This document shows positions 17,039 through 25,839 of a stretch of 44,118 nt of DNA, piece after piece (position 1 is the first letter of the stretch; every line of letters starts with the position of its first letter). The stretch is from assembly GCA_029245725.1 (NCBI GenBank), contig JAQWOT010000150.1, positions 1-44,118 of the forward strand. The letters are read 5' to 3'. The position numbers and the translations under genes are program-made. Under the pieces are notes generated by a model. That model ran no database searches. It was not told the DNA's origin and saw nothing but the letters and a program-made list of their open reading frames with translations. Source of the stretch: SAR324 cluster bacterium. Lineage in GTDB: Bacteria > SAR324 > NAC60-12.

Positions 17039-17906
17039 TATTCTGTTTTGAAGTCATAACTACGTAAAGTAACCAACAAATCACAATTGTTATATAAAGT
17101 AGAAATATCGACATTGCAGAACCATAGCCATAGAATCGACTTTCAAACACTGACCTCCAGATATGAATTCCAGCTAGTCGAGTTTCTACACCAGGACCTC
17201 CACTCGTTAACATCCAGATCTCATCAACTGCCTTCAGAGAATCCATTAACCTGATGAAGACTACAACGAGTAGCACGGGTACCATCATAGGAAGAGTGAG
17301 ATGAAAGAAAATTTGAATTCCATTAGCCCCATCCATTTTAGCTGATTCATATGGGTCTTTTGGCAAAGCACTCAATCCTGCTAATAGCGTCAAAGTAACA
17401 AACGGTGTCCAATGCCATATGTCCATAAACACAATCATCCAGAATGCCTGATCCGCGTCTCTCCCATAATTAAAAGAGTACCCGAACCATTCTTTCAAGA
17501 AATGAGGGAATGGGCCGAAGCCTGAAACTGTAAACAGCTTGAAGATCGATCCAACAACGATGGGAGCTACTACTAAGGGGAGGGTATGAACGATTCTAAA
17601 TAAAGGTCTGAACGGGAAACTTTCTCTCAAAGATAAGGCTAATAAAAATCCAATTATGAATTCAAAAAAAAGTGTGGTGAAGGCGTATTTAATTGATCGC
17701 CAGACACTCAACAAAAAATCTTCATCGAAAACTAATTTTCTAAAATTATCCCCTGCAATAAAAGTCATTTCATCTGACTTTCCTAAGGGATTCCAATTAT
17801 AGAAACTTACGATTAAAACATAAATAAATGGTAGTAACCCAACAATCAGTAGAATGACGATTGTGGGTGAAAGGAGATACCAAGGAATTCTTTTAGAACC
17901 AACCAC
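17031..17906 (-). CDS. Carbohydrate ABC transporter permease, MalF type
   Basis: This 291-residue permease has about six hydrophobic segments and the EAA loop [14 protein letters not shown]...LTLPMMVP (about 187-215). It also has the MLTSGGPG turn seen in MalF-type sugar permeases. The start is a GTG at 17906 without a clear ribosome binding site, so coupling with the upstream receptor gene or a short leader is possible. A strong stem-loop lies between it and the receptor gene. It pairs with the MalG-type protein encoded next. Confidence 0.86.
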   Translation of the reverse strand: MVGSKRIPWYLLSPTIVILLIVGLLPFIYVLIVSFYNWNPLGKSDEMTFIAGDNFRKLVFDEDFLLSVWRSIKYAFTTLFFEFIIGFLLALSLRESFPFRPLFRIVHTLPLVVAPIVVGSIFKLFTVSGFGPFPHFLKEWFGYSFNYGRDADQAFWMIVFMDIWHWTPFVTLTLLAGLSALPKDPYESAKMDGANGIQIFFHLTLPMMVPVLLVVVFIRLMDSLKAVDEIWMLTSGGPGVETRLAGIHIWRSVFESRFYGYGSAMSIFLLYITIVICWLLYVVMTSKQNND

Positions 17907-17938
17907 GATTTAGTGAGTTTACATTGTTTGTTTTAAAT

Positions 17939-17961
17939 GGGGCTGATTGGTAATCAGCCCC
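17939..17961 (-). other. Strong intercistronic stem-loop after a binding-protein gene
   Basis: GGGGCTGATT and AATCAGCCCC form a perfect 10-bp stem with a 3-base loop, eight bases past the receptor stop codon and 33 bases before the permease start. The minus strand after it reads ATTTAAAAC, not a T-run. It is best explained as an mRNA-stabilising or partial attenuation structure that keeps receptor levels above those of the permeases. Confidence 0.65.
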
Positions 17962-17968
17962 AGAAAAG

Positions 17969-19393
17969 TTACTCCGCGTATTCCAATTCTTTCATAAGCT
18001 CGTCCACTGCTGCTGCTGCTTGATCCAGAGCCTCTTCTGGAGTCAACTCACCGGCAAGTGCTTTGAAAATGAATGGATCAATTGCGGCTCGACCTGCTCC
18101 ATGAAATGGATAGGGAGGAGCACCTGCGAAAAGATAACCAGTATCTCTCATCAAAGTGAAATAAGCATCTGCCTTTGCATCAACTGCTACAACTTTTGGA
18201 TCAGAATATGTTGCTTTATGGGTAATTCTACCTCCAGCAATTGCCCAATCAGCTTGCACTTCATTTTGCCCAAGATATTGCAGCCAAAGCATAGTTGCTT
18301 CTTTGTTCTTAGAAGAATGCGGAATTCCAAAAGCTCCACCATCGAAATAACCGATGTAGCCATTCCCGGAAGCAGCTTGCATCATTACACCCTCAGCAGT
18401 TGGTGGAAGGGCAACCCCAACATTACCTACGACACGAGATCTCTCTTCATCTGTCGCAATCCAGGCAGCATTTTCGCCATATACCCATCCTTGTGCAGCT
18501 CGTCCTGCAGCGAAAGATGCGCCCACTTCACTCCATGTACTTTGAAGCGCTTCTGGTGGAGCAAAATCAAGCAATCCAGTCCAGAATCTTAGAGCAGCTT
18601 TTGCTCGTCCACCGTTCAATTGGCCACCATTTTCAACAGACGCCTGGTAGTTGTCCATGTTGATTCCCCAATTGTAAACTCCAAAGCTTGGGAAGATGGT
18701 TTCCAACAGTTCATAGGTTGAGGCAGGGTGTCCAGTATGACCCTGAACAGTGGTTCCCCAGCAGTCCATACCTTGATCAGCGCAGAACTTTGTAAAAAAT
18801 TCAGCATTGTCTCGGTATTGACCAAAAGTTTTAGCTGGTTCTAAGCCATATCCATAGCGAGCTCGGAAGGCTGCCCTGGCTTCTGCATTCTCGAAAAGGT
18901 CTTTTCTGTAAAGATAAACCTTGATGAAGGCTTCCATCGGTACCCCAAAAACATCTCCCTTTCCGTTTTTGAAGTAATTGATAAATGTTGTGAAATCATC
19001 AAAGTCTACATTTGGCGCTTGCAGCTTCGGGTTTGCCGCTAAACCTTCAGAAATATTTACCAAGAAATCCCGATCCAAGTAGGAATAAATGATGTCTTGT
19101 TCAATATATACGAAATCATAGATACCTGTATTGGCCTCCATATCTTTGATGGCCTTATCATACATTTGATCCCATGATGTTGTTTCAAGCCTTACTTTGA
19201 TACCGGTCAATTTCTCGAAATCCTTGGCCAGGACCTCTGAAACAAATTGCCCAGGAGGAGTATTTTCAGTAACACCTTGAAGAGTTACACCTTTATAGGG
19301 TTGGCCAGCAGATTTCCAAAATGCATCATGGCCACCTGCAACTGCAGTAAGCGCTGTGACCGATGCAAATACTGATAGAAACAGCTTTTTCAT
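17969..19393 (-). CDS. Carbohydrate ABC transporter substrate-binding protein (family 1)
   Basis: This 474-residue periplasmic receptor has a Sec signal peptide ([21 protein letters not shown]). The mature protein shows the family 1 solute-binding layout: a first lobe with [21 protein letters not shown] (about 51-71), a YDFVYIEQD strand, and a long second lobe with the hinge segment [13 protein letters not shown]. The AGGAG site six bases from the ATG supports the start. It heads the minus-strand transporter operon and faces the large regulatory region. The DUF2160-like partner hints at glycerol or another small polyol, but the receptor is shorter than typical glycerol receptors (about 570 residues), so the ligand is open. 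Confidence 0.87.
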   Translation of the reverse strand: MKKLFLSVFASVTALTAVAGGHDAFWKSAGQPYKGVTLQGVTENTPPGQFVSEVLAKDFEKLTGIKVRLETTSWDQMYDKAIKDMEANTGIYDFVYIEQDIIYSYLDRDFLVNISEGLAANPKLQAPNVDFDDFTTFINYFKNGKGDVFGVPMEAFIKVYLYRKDLFENAEARAAFRARYGYGLEPAKTFGQYRDNAEFFTKFCADQGMDCWGTTVQGHTGHPASTYELLETIFPSFGVYNWGINMDNYQASVENGGQLNGGRAKAALRFWTGLLDFAPPEALQSTWSEVGASFAAGRAAQGWVYGENAAWIATDEERSRVVGNVGVALPPTAEGVMMQAASGNGYIGYFDGGAFGIPHSSKNKEATMLWLQYLGQNEVQADWAIAGGRITHKATYSDPKVVAVDAKADAYFTLMRDTGYLFAGAPPYPFHGAGRAAIDPFIFKALAGELTPEEALDQAAAAVDELMKELEYAE

Positions 19394-19919
19394 CTAAATC
19401 TCCTGATGAAAATCATCATTAATAACAGAGTTATTCTCTGTTTGGTTTGTTTAAGATAGGAATCAAGAACACCAACTGGTGTTCAATTCTGTCAGGGTGT
19501 CCATTCCCTTTACAAGGGGACCTCAAATCAAAAACATATCCCCCACATGCATTCTCCACTGCAGACAGAAGAAGTGCTACTTTGGTCAAGTCTACCAAAG
19601 CAGGCATATCGAGTTTCTAACCTAATTAATTTTAGGTTTCCAACAATTCTTAGGTACTCATATGAAAGATTAATCTCAAAAATCATCAAATAATTACTTT
19701 AAGGCGCTTTTAATAATTATTCACCACTGGAATTGTTTTTTATAAACTAAAGATGAATAACAGCTTAAAATGTTTTTTAATTGTCAAATGTCAACTAATT
19801 CTGAATATTGTCAATTACAACTTGACTGTCAGTAAGATTAAATGTCAAATCCAAAAAAAAGTAAGAAACTTCTTCTCAAAAATCTGAATCTGAGCAGTAC
19901 TTAGCAGTTCCTCACAAAT
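19394..19919. promoter_or_regulatory. Large divergent control region with multiple dyads
   Basis: This 526-bp region separates the two divergent sugar operons and holds no gene. Near the minus-strand receptor are AACAGAG-TTATT-CTCTGTT (19424-19442), GAACACCA-AC-TGGTGTTC (19467-19484) and CTTTGGT-N7-ACCAAAG (19580-19600). A small GATGA/TCATC hairpin (19405-19417) sits next to the receptor's ribosome binding site. Near the SorC gene is the TGTCA repeat array listed separately. Several independent sites suggest control by more than one regulator. No clear promoter boxes were identified. Confidence 0.5.
19782..19848 (+). promoter_or_regulatory. TGTCAA repeat array upstream of the SorC gene
   Basis: Exact TGTCAA hexamers start at 19782, 19789, 19809 and 19843, and TGTCAG starts at 19827. 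The last is part of the dyad TGAC-T-GTCA (19823-19831). Five TGTCA cores within 67 bases, all on the same strand, 70-140 bases before the regulator start, are a plausible operator array for the adjacent SorC-type protein. It could serve both autoregulation and control of the divergent operon. Confidence 0.5.
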
Positions 19920-20879
19920 ATGAATGTAAAATTGCGCAGAAAGGATAGTCCTCCAGAATTCCAAGATGTAGTTACTTGGGCTGCTTGGCTTTATTACATT
20001 GATCAAATGACACAGATTGATGTTGCCAAGGTTCTAGGGGTTTCCAGGGCTTCGGTTGTAAATTATCTTCAAGAAGCTCGTGACCGAGGTCTCGTATCAA
20101 TCCAGTTCGATCAAAAGTCGATCTCAGAAACTGTCATTTCCAAATCGCTCCAAGCGAAATACGGTCTTGCTGGCTGTGTAGTTATTCCAAAGACCGTCGA
20201 GGAATCGAAATTATCCGAAAGACTGGGAGTAGCGGCTGCAAGGGTCTTATTCAGCATGTTGAATTCCAACGATGTAATCTCTGTAGCTTGGGGAAAGACT
20301 GTTCTCGCAGCGGCCCAAGCTATTCCCCGAAGCCAATTGGATAACCTCACAGTAGTTCAAGTCGTTGGTAGTTTTCATTCGACAGTCGAATTCTCCCCAG
20401 AATTTTGTACATCTGTGCTTGCCAACCGGCTTAACGCCCTCTGTATGAATTTTCTAGCTCCAGCAATTCTTTCCTCGAAACACCTTAAAGATGAATTATT
20501 GAAAGAAGAGGTTCTTGTTAACCAGTTCAAGACTATCAAATCTTCACGAATTATCATTTTCGGAATTGGAGAGCTAGATCCCCAAAGCACAGTCGTTAGA
20601 ACAGGCTTTCTGAAGGCAACTGAGCGTGAAAAATATCTTGCGCAGGGAGCAATTGGGACAATTCTCGGTAGAATGCTCAACGAGCAGGGCCAGCAGATTT
20701 ACACAGAAATAGATGATCGGATGATCGGAGTATCACTCGATGAAATCAAAAACATTCCTTGTCGATTAGCTGTGGCAGGAGGTTCCCAAAAAGTGGAGGT
20801 TGTGCGAGCAACTCTGAAAGGACAATATCCAACCCACTTGGTCACAGACTATGAAACTGCAAATGCACTACTTAGTTGA
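19920..20879 (+). CDS. SorC-family sugar-responsive transcriptional regulator
   Basis: This 319-residue regulator has an N-terminal helix-turn-helix (about 17-58, TQIDVAKVLGVSRASVVNYL) and a C-terminal sugar-phosphate-binding domain of the SorC/DeoR fold (about 60-319). The latter includes VISVAWGKT and the IGELDPQST...GAIGTI region. Length and layout match SorC/DeoR-type regulators, which form tetramers and respond to phosphorylated sugars. It has no strong ribosome binding site. It is the first gene of the plus-strand operon, just before an FGGY kinase, so its effector may be that kinase's product. Confidence 0.87.
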   Translation: MNVKLRRKDSPPEFQDVVTWAAWLYYIDQMTQIDVAKVLGVSRASVVNYLQEARDRGLVSIQFDQKSISETVISKSLQAKYGLAGCVVIPKTVEESKLSERLGVAAARVLFSMLNSNDVISVAWGKTVLAAAQAIPRSQLDNLTVVQVVGSFHSTVEFSPEFCTSVLANRLNALCMNFLAPAILSSKHLKDELLKEEVLVNQFKTIKSSRIIIFGIGELDPQSTVVRTGFLKATEREKYLAQGAIGTILGRMLNEQGQQIYTEIDDRMIGVSLDEIKNIPCRLAVAGGSQKVEVVRATLKGQYPTHLVTDYETANALLS

Positions 20880-20906
20880 TTCAAAGTCACGGGATGGGGA
20901 ATGAAC

Positions 20907-22385
20907 ATGACGGAGAGATTTGTCATTGGGATTGACAGTTCTACTCAATCGACAAAAGCGATCGTTTGGAATGAGACGGGCCAGCCAATCTCTGAGGGTA
21001 GGGCACCGATCAGTATGAAAATGCCTCAACCAGGTCACGCTGAGCAGGATCCTCATGAATGGTGGGATTCTTTTAAAATTGCTTTGCGGCAAGCACTTGA
21101 AAATATTGACCCAAAGAGAGTAGAAGGTCTCTCTATTTCTAATCAAAGAGAAACCGTAGCTTTTCTGGATCAGGATGGAACTAGTTTACATGACGCAATG
21201 GTTTGGCTGGATGAAAGGGCTGCTAACGAGGTTAGTGGTTTGTGTGAGGTTCTTGGAGGAGAACAAATTCACAAAATTTCAGGTAAACCAATTGACCCCA
21301 CCCCTGTGTTGTATCGGCTGAAGTGGTTGAGCAAAAACAAACCTGAAGTTCTTGCGAAGACACATCGAATCCTTGATGTGCAAGGTTACCTTGTATTTCG
21401 TTTGACAGGAACCGCCAAAACTAGTTGGACAAGCGCCGATCCTTTTGGAACTTTCGACATCCATAAAAAAGGCTGGTCCAGCACTTTGCTTGATCAGGTT
21501 GGTGTAAGCGCAGATCAGTTTCCCGAAGCACTCTGCCCTGGTGCAGAGATTGGGAAGATCTCAGAAAAAATCGCCTCAGAATTCAACTTACCAAAGAACC
21601 TAAAAGTATTTGCAGGTGGAGGAGATGGTCAATGTGCAGGGCTTGGTGTAAATGCCATTGCAGGGGGGCGTGCTTACCTGAATCTTGGGACAGCTATTAT
21701 CGTGGGAGCTTCATCTAAGGATCTGCGCTTAAGTAATTTCTGGCGAACTCACATTTCCCCTACCGGTGAGGGCTATTTCTTGGAATCTGTTCAGAGGGCT
21801 GGCGCTTTTTTTGTCAACTGGTTTTTAGAATGCCTTGGGACCGGGGAGCGCACTGGAGAAATTTTCTCTAGGCTTGAAGGACAAGCCTCTAAAATTGACA
21901 TTGGTTCTGAAGGAGTTCTCGTTCAGACTCACCTCTCTGGATGCATGGATCCTCATTGGGATCCCTCTTCAACCGGGGCATTTTTGGGTCTAAGAACTCA
22001 TCACACACAAGCACATCTGTATCGAGCTTCCCTCGAAGCGCTAACACTAGAATCAGCCCGTGCCATTCAGAAAATGGCTGGTGAGGGGGTTGAACTAAAA
22101 AAGATCAATGGGATTGGGGGTGGGGCCCAAAGTCCTCTGTGGATTAAGATGATCGCCGATGCAACCCAACTCCCTGTTCAAAGAAGCCTTTCCAATGAAG
22201 CTTCCGCCTTGGGGGCTGGAATTTCAGCTGCTGTGGGTGCAGGTTGGTTTGCAAATTTTGAAGAGGCTGCAGCTGCAATGACAAATGAGGCAGAGCAGAT
22301 CGAGCCTGATCAAAATGTTGCTGATAAATGGCAAGAGTTGTCAATGAGACAGTCCCAAATCTATATGATGACAAAAACATTTTAG
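20907..22385 (+). CDS. FGGY carbohydrate kinase (XylB-like), first of three
   Basis: This 492-residue FGGY-family kinase phosphorylates a sugar or polyol with ATP. The N-terminal phosphate-binding segment reads IGIDSSTQSTKAIVW (about 7-21), the substrate region includes SISNQRET and MVWLDERAA, the GGGDGQCAGLG segment contains the likely catalytic aspartate (about 235), and GIGGGAQSPLWIKMIAD is the C-terminal adenosine motif. The ATG at 20907 has GGGGA six bases upstream; the ATG at 20901 is too close to it. It resembles xylulokinases most, but FGGY substrates cannot be assigned by such likeness. Two further FGGY kinases follow in the same operon. Confidence 0.87.
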   Translation: MTERFVIGIDSSTQSTKAIVWNETGQPISEGRAPISMKMPQPGHAEQDPHEWWDSFKIALRQALENIDPKRVEGLSISNQRETVAFLDQDGTSLHDAMVWLDERAANEVSGLCEVLGGEQIHKISGKPIDPTPVLYRLKWLSKNKPEVLAKTHRILDVQGYLVFRLTGTAKTSWTSADPFGTFDIHKKGWSSTLLDQVGVSADQFPEALCPGAEIGKISEKIASEFNLPKNLKVFAGGGDGQCAGLGVNAIAGGRAYLNLGTAIIVGASSKDLRLSNFWRTHISPTGEGYFLESVQRAGAFFVNWFLECLGTGERTGEIFSRLEGQASKIDIGSEGVLVQTHLSGCMDPHWDPSSTGAFLGLRTHHTQAHLYRASLEALTLESARAIQKMAGEGVELKKINGIGGGAQSPLWIKMIADATQLPVQRSLSNEASALGAGISAAVGAGWFANFEEAAAAMTNEAEQIEPDQNVADKWQELSMRQSQIYMMTKTF

Positions 22386-22444
22386 ACTTAATATGCAGTA
22401 AGTCTAAATAATCTTTGTGTGGATTGAGATGTCTACACATTGCG

Positions 22445-22468
22445 CCAAAGAATCAGAGGATTCTTTGG
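22445..22468 (+). other. Perfect 10-bp hairpin ahead of the Tat-type receptor gene
   Basis: CCAAAGAATC and GATTCTTTGG pair perfectly around an AGAG loop, 59 bases after the kinase stop and 37 bases before the receptor start. No T-run follows. It may be a processing or attenuation site that separates receptor mRNA from the kinase message, or an operator for an internal promoter. Confidence 0.55.
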
Positions 22469-22505
22469 ATTCCTATGTCCCAAAACCACTTCGTGGAGAT
22501 TAATT

Positions 22506-23945
22506 ATGAGTGACAAAGCAAAGACCCTGTTCGAAGCCTACGCCACTGGCAAAATGAGTCGGCGTGAATTGTTGACCAAGATCGCACAATTGGGTGTAGC
22601 CTTTGGCGCAGCAAACCTCATGTTGAACAAAGCTTCCACAGACCTGCTTGCTGCAGATTTCAATTGGAAAGCTCACCAAGGGAAAAGCTTGAAGCTCCTT
22701 TTGAACAAGCACCCTTACGTAGATGCGATGATTGCAAACCTGGAAAATTTCAAAAGTTTGACAGGGATGAACATCACATATGATGTGTTTCCAGAAGACG
22801 TTTATTTCGACAAGGTAACAGCCGCTCTATCTTCCAGATCAAGTGAGTATGACGCCTTCATGACAGGTGCTTACATGACATGGACATACGGTCCAGCTGG
22901 TTGGATTGAGGATCTAAATGCTTGGATCAAGGATTCATCTAAGACGGCGCCAAACTATAACTGGGAAGACATGCTTCCAGGCTTGAGAGCATCAACTGCT
23001 TGGAATGGAGTCCCTGGAGGTGAGTTAGGTTCAGCAGATGCCAAACAATGGTGTTTGCCTTGGGGATACGAATTGAACAACGTTGCCTACAACCGCAACA
23101 TGTTCAAAAAAGCCGGGGTTGAGCCGCCCAAGAACATGGAAGACATGGTGAACGTGGCAGCGAAACTTCAAAGAGACCTAGGTGGGCCCTACGGAATTGG
23201 GGTTCGTGGTTCACGTTCTTGGGCAACCATTCACCCAGGTTTCCTCTCCGCTTACGCAAACTTCGGCCAGAAAGACTTCACTTTCAGTGGTGGCAAGCTG
23301 AAAGCGGCGATGAATACCAAGGCTTCCAAAGATTTCCATGAACTTTGGGTCAAGATGATTCAGGATTCTGGAGCGAAAAACTGGTCAACGCATACATGGT
23401 ATCAAGTTGGAACAGATCTTGGTGCTGGTGCTTCGGCCATGATCTTTGACGCTGATATTCTCGGATATTTCATGAATGGAGGTGACAACAAGGAAGCTGG
23501 CAATATTGGTTACGCTCCCTTTGCTGCTAATCCAAATGCTTCTGCTCCAACTCCAAACGTATGGATTTGGTCTTTGGCAATGTCTAGTTTCTCAAAACAG
23601 AAAGATGCCGCCTGGTACTTCATTCAGTGGGCCTCTTCTGCAGATCATGGAATGTTTGGTGCGAGAAAGATGGACTTCGTGAACCCTGTGCGTCAGTCCG
23701 TTTGGGATGATTCTGACTTCAGAAGCCGCATCAACGAGTCTTACCCTGGTTATCTCAACCAACATGACTTGTCAGCTCCTGGGGCAAAAATCTACTTCAC
23801 AGCTCAACCACTGTTCTTTGACCTTACAACACAATGGGCAGAGACTCTCCAAAAGATGGTCGCCAAATCTGTTCCAGTCGATGAAGGTCTGGATCAACTA
23901 GCTTCCGGCATTGATCGTCAGCTGAGAGATGCAGGTCTAGGTTAA
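22506..23945 (+). CDS. Tat-exported carbohydrate-binding protein of ABC transporter
   Basis: This 479-residue family 1 solute-binding protein starts MSDKAKTLFEAYATGKMSRR. The twin-arginine segment SRRELLTK (R19, R20) followed by AQLGVAFGAANLML marks a Tat signal, so the receptor is probably exported folded. The mature part has sugar-receptor features such as GMNITYDVFPEDVYFDKVTAAL and VWIWSLAMSSFSKQKDAAWYFIQW. GGAG seven bases before the ATG at 22506 fixes the start; the open frame reaches back to 22440 without a ribosome binding site. Hairpins flank the gene on both sides. It heads a complete transporter with two permeases and two ATPases. Confidence 0.87.
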   Translation: MSDKAKTLFEAYATGKMSRRELLTKIAQLGVAFGAANLMLNKASTDLLAADFNWKAHQGKSLKLLLNKHPYVDAMIANLENFKSLTGMNITYDVFPEDVYFDKVTAALSSRSSEYDAFMTGAYMTWTYGPAGWIEDLNAWIKDSSKTAPNYNWEDMLPGLRASTAWNGVPGGELGSADAKQWCLPWGYELNNVAYNRNMFKKAGVEPPKNMEDMVNVAAKLQRDLGGPYGIGVRGSRSWATIHPGFLSAYANFGQKDFTFSGGKLKAAMNTKASKDFHELWVKMIQDSGAKNWSTHTWYQVGTDLGAGASAMIFDADILGYFMNGGDNKEAGNIGYAPFAANPNASAPTPNVWIWSLAMSSFSKQKDAAWYFIQWASSADHGMFGARKMDFVNPVRQSVWDDSDFRSRINESYPGYLNQHDLSAPGAKIYFTAQPLFFDLTTQWAETLQKMVAKSVPVDEGLDQLASGIDRQLRDAGLG

Positions 23946-23987
23946 TTCGATTAGGAGCTTATTGCTTAATAGCTTCAATTGAATCGG

Positions 23988-24011
23988 TGGTGCTCTGGTA
24001 ACAGGGCACCA
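23988..24011 (+). other. Intercistronic stem-loop after the Tat-type receptor gene
   Basis: TGGTGCTCTG and CAGGGCACCA pair in a 10-bp stem (one G:U pair) around a GTAA tetraloop of the GNRA type, 42 bases past the receptor stop. AATTTTAAC follows, a weak T-run, so partial termination is possible. It matches the position of stem-loops after the other receptor genes in the window. Confidence 0.6.
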
Positions 24012-24046
24012 AATTTTAACTCTATTGGTCCTCGTCGAAGGGAAAC

Positions 24047-24970
24047 ATGTCCTCGACAAGTTCAGCGCTTGTTGCTCCAAAAAGTGGGCGCTTACGGAAA
24101 AAAATTTTACCTTATCTGCTCAGTTTACCGGCACTATTGGTCTGCATAGGGATTTTGATCCCATTTTTTACTGCAGTCTATTATTCAATGATGCGATTCC
24201 GGCTGAACCTACCTTACCTGAAGGGGTTCATCTGGTTTGACAACTACATCAATTTTCTTTCAGACCCAGCGTTCTGGAACACTGTCCAGATTTCTCTCTT
24301 ATATGCCTTCCTAACTGTTGGCTTAGAATTACTCCTCGGACTTGGTATAGCGGTTCTGCTTCAACAGCCTAGTAAATTTAATAACATTGTCTCCGTTCTT
24401 CTACTTCTTCCATTGATGACTGCACCAGCTTTAGCGTCATTAATGTGGAAACTGATGACCAATCCAAATTTTGGGATACTAAGCTATCTCGTTAGTTTAC
24501 TTGGATTTAGTGATTTTAAATGGGCCTCAGATCCCTCTACAGCGTTACTGACCGTTGTGTTGGTGGATATTTGGGTTTACACCCCATTCATCATGATTCT
24601 TTTGCTTGCTGGCTTACGTTCCCTGCCAAAACAGCCATTTGAGGCTGCAGCATTGGATGGAGTCCCACAAAGCTTCATCTTCTTCCGCATTACCTTGCCA
24701 ATGCTGATGCCATATCTATTGACAGCGACACTGTTTCGATTACTCGAATCCATTCAACAGTTTGATATTATCTATTCGATGACTCAGGGTGGACCTGGGG
24801 ATCAACTGATGGTTTTTCAAGTACAAGCATACCTAGAATTCTTCCAGTACACTAATGTTGGTCGTTCGACAGCTCTATTGATGGTCTTGTGGGCTATCAC
24901 GTTTGCACTTTCAAATGTTTTCATTAAACATTGGCTCCGCCTGCGAGAGCGAACCCATGGAAATGGATAG
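24047..24970 (+). CDS. Carbohydrate ABC transporter permease, MalF type
   Basis: This 307-residue inner-membrane permease has about six hydrophobic segments; the first is near 24-45 (LLSLPALLVCIGILIPFF). The EAA loop LPKQPFEAAALDGV...ITLPMLMP is at about 192-220, and MTQGGPGDQ is the usual MalF-type turn. AAGGG lies four bases before the ATG. It works with the MalG-type permease encoded 9 bases downstream and with the ATPase pair that follows. Confidence 0.88.
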   Translation: MSSTSSALVAPKSGRLRKKILPYLLSLPALLVCIGILIPFFTAVYYSMMRFRLNLPYLKGFIWFDNYINFLSDPAFWNTVQISLLYAFLTVGLELLLGLGIAVLLQQPSKFNNIVSVLLLLPLMTAPALASLMWKLMTNPNFGILSYLVSLLGFSDFKWASDPSTALLTVVLVDIWVYTPFIMILLLAGLRSLPKQPFEAAALDGVPQSFIFFRITLPMLMPYLLTATLFRLLESIQQFDIIYSMTQGGPGDQLMVFQVQAYLEFFQYTNVGRSTALLMVLWAITFALSNVFIKHWLRLRERTHGNG

Positions 24971-24979
24971 GAGTCGAAA

Positions 24980-25837
24980 ATGAACCAACTTTCTAAATCT
25001 CAGAGAGTCTTCCGAGGCATCCTCCTAGGTCTTGTGATCCTCTTTTTCATGTTCCCAATATTCTGGATCTTCTTGATGTCATTTCAGACTAATGAACAGA
25101 TCCTGAGAATTCCTCCGTCAATTTTCTTTGAACCAACGCTTATCAATTACCAAGCGCTGATCACCGGGAGACTTGAAACACAGGCAGGTAATCTTGACAT
25201 CGCTTTCATGGAAAATCTTTGGAACAGTGTATTTTTATCGTCATCAGCGGTTTTACTTTCACTTGTCCTCGGAGTTCCAGCAGCATATGCATTTGCACGC
25301 TACCGCTTTAGACTAGGTGAAGACATCGCATTCACGATTCTCTCTTTTCGTTTTGCCCCTCCGTTGTTGGTTTTGCTACCACTAACGCTGTATTTCGAGG
25401 ATATTGGTTTATCCAATACCTATACAGGACTGATCTGGGTCTATCAGTTGATCTCGTTACCACTTATTCTTTGGATTGTACGTGGATATTTTGAGGATAT
25501 TAGCCCAGATATTGAGAGCGCATACAGGTTAGCAGGTCATTCTTGGTTACAGACATTTTTGAAAATTTCGATTCCCTTGGCTCGTCCTGGAATTGCTGCT
25601 GCGGGATTATTGTCCTTCATTTTTGCGTGGAACAATTTTGTATTCGCTCTCGTTTTAGCTTCTGCTGATAAACAGCCCGTAACGGTGGGAGCATTGGCCT
25701 TCGTGACGGCTTCGGGAATTCAGTACGGACAGATCGCTGCAGGGATTGTGTTATCGGTAACTCCCACTTTGTTGTTGGCCTTGTACGCTCAAAGATACTT
25801 GGTAGAGGGCCTATCTCTGGGGGCGGTAAAAGGTTAA
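24980..25837 (+). CDS. Carbohydrate ABC transporter permease, MalG type
   Basis: This 285-residue permease has about six hydrophobic segments, an EAA loop ISPDIESAYRLAGH...ISIPLARPG (about 174-203) and the family C-terminus LVEGLSLGAVKG. That ending is nearly the same as that of the minus-strand MalG-type permease ([11 protein letters not shown]). AGGAG precedes the start. The first ATPase gene begins 2 bases after its stop. Confidence 0.88.
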   Translation: MNQLSKSQRVFRGILLGLVILFFMFPIFWIFLMSFQTNEQILRIPPSIFFEPTLINYQALITGRLETQAGNLDIAFMENLWNSVFLSSSAVLLSLVLGVPAAYAFARYRFRLGEDIAFTILSFRFAPPLLVLLPLTLYFEDIGLSNTYTGLIWVYQLISLPLILWIVRGYFEDISPDIESAYRLAGHSWLQTFLKISIPLARPGIAAAGLLSFIFAWNNFVFALVLASADKQPVTVGALAFVTASGIQYGQIAAGIVLSVTPTLLLALYAQRYLVEGLSLGAVKG

Positions 25838-25839
25838 TC

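Noticed and set aside
18020-18592. 190-codon open frame on the plus strand, opposite the minus-strand receptor gene
   Set aside because: It is fully antisense to a clearly real binding-protein gene, has an odd Cys/Ser/Ile-rich composition, no ribosome binding site and no recognisable domain.
20901-20906. ATG at 20901 as start of the first FGGY kinase
   Set aside because: The GGGGA site directly abuts this ATG, while the ATG at 20907 has it at normal spacing.
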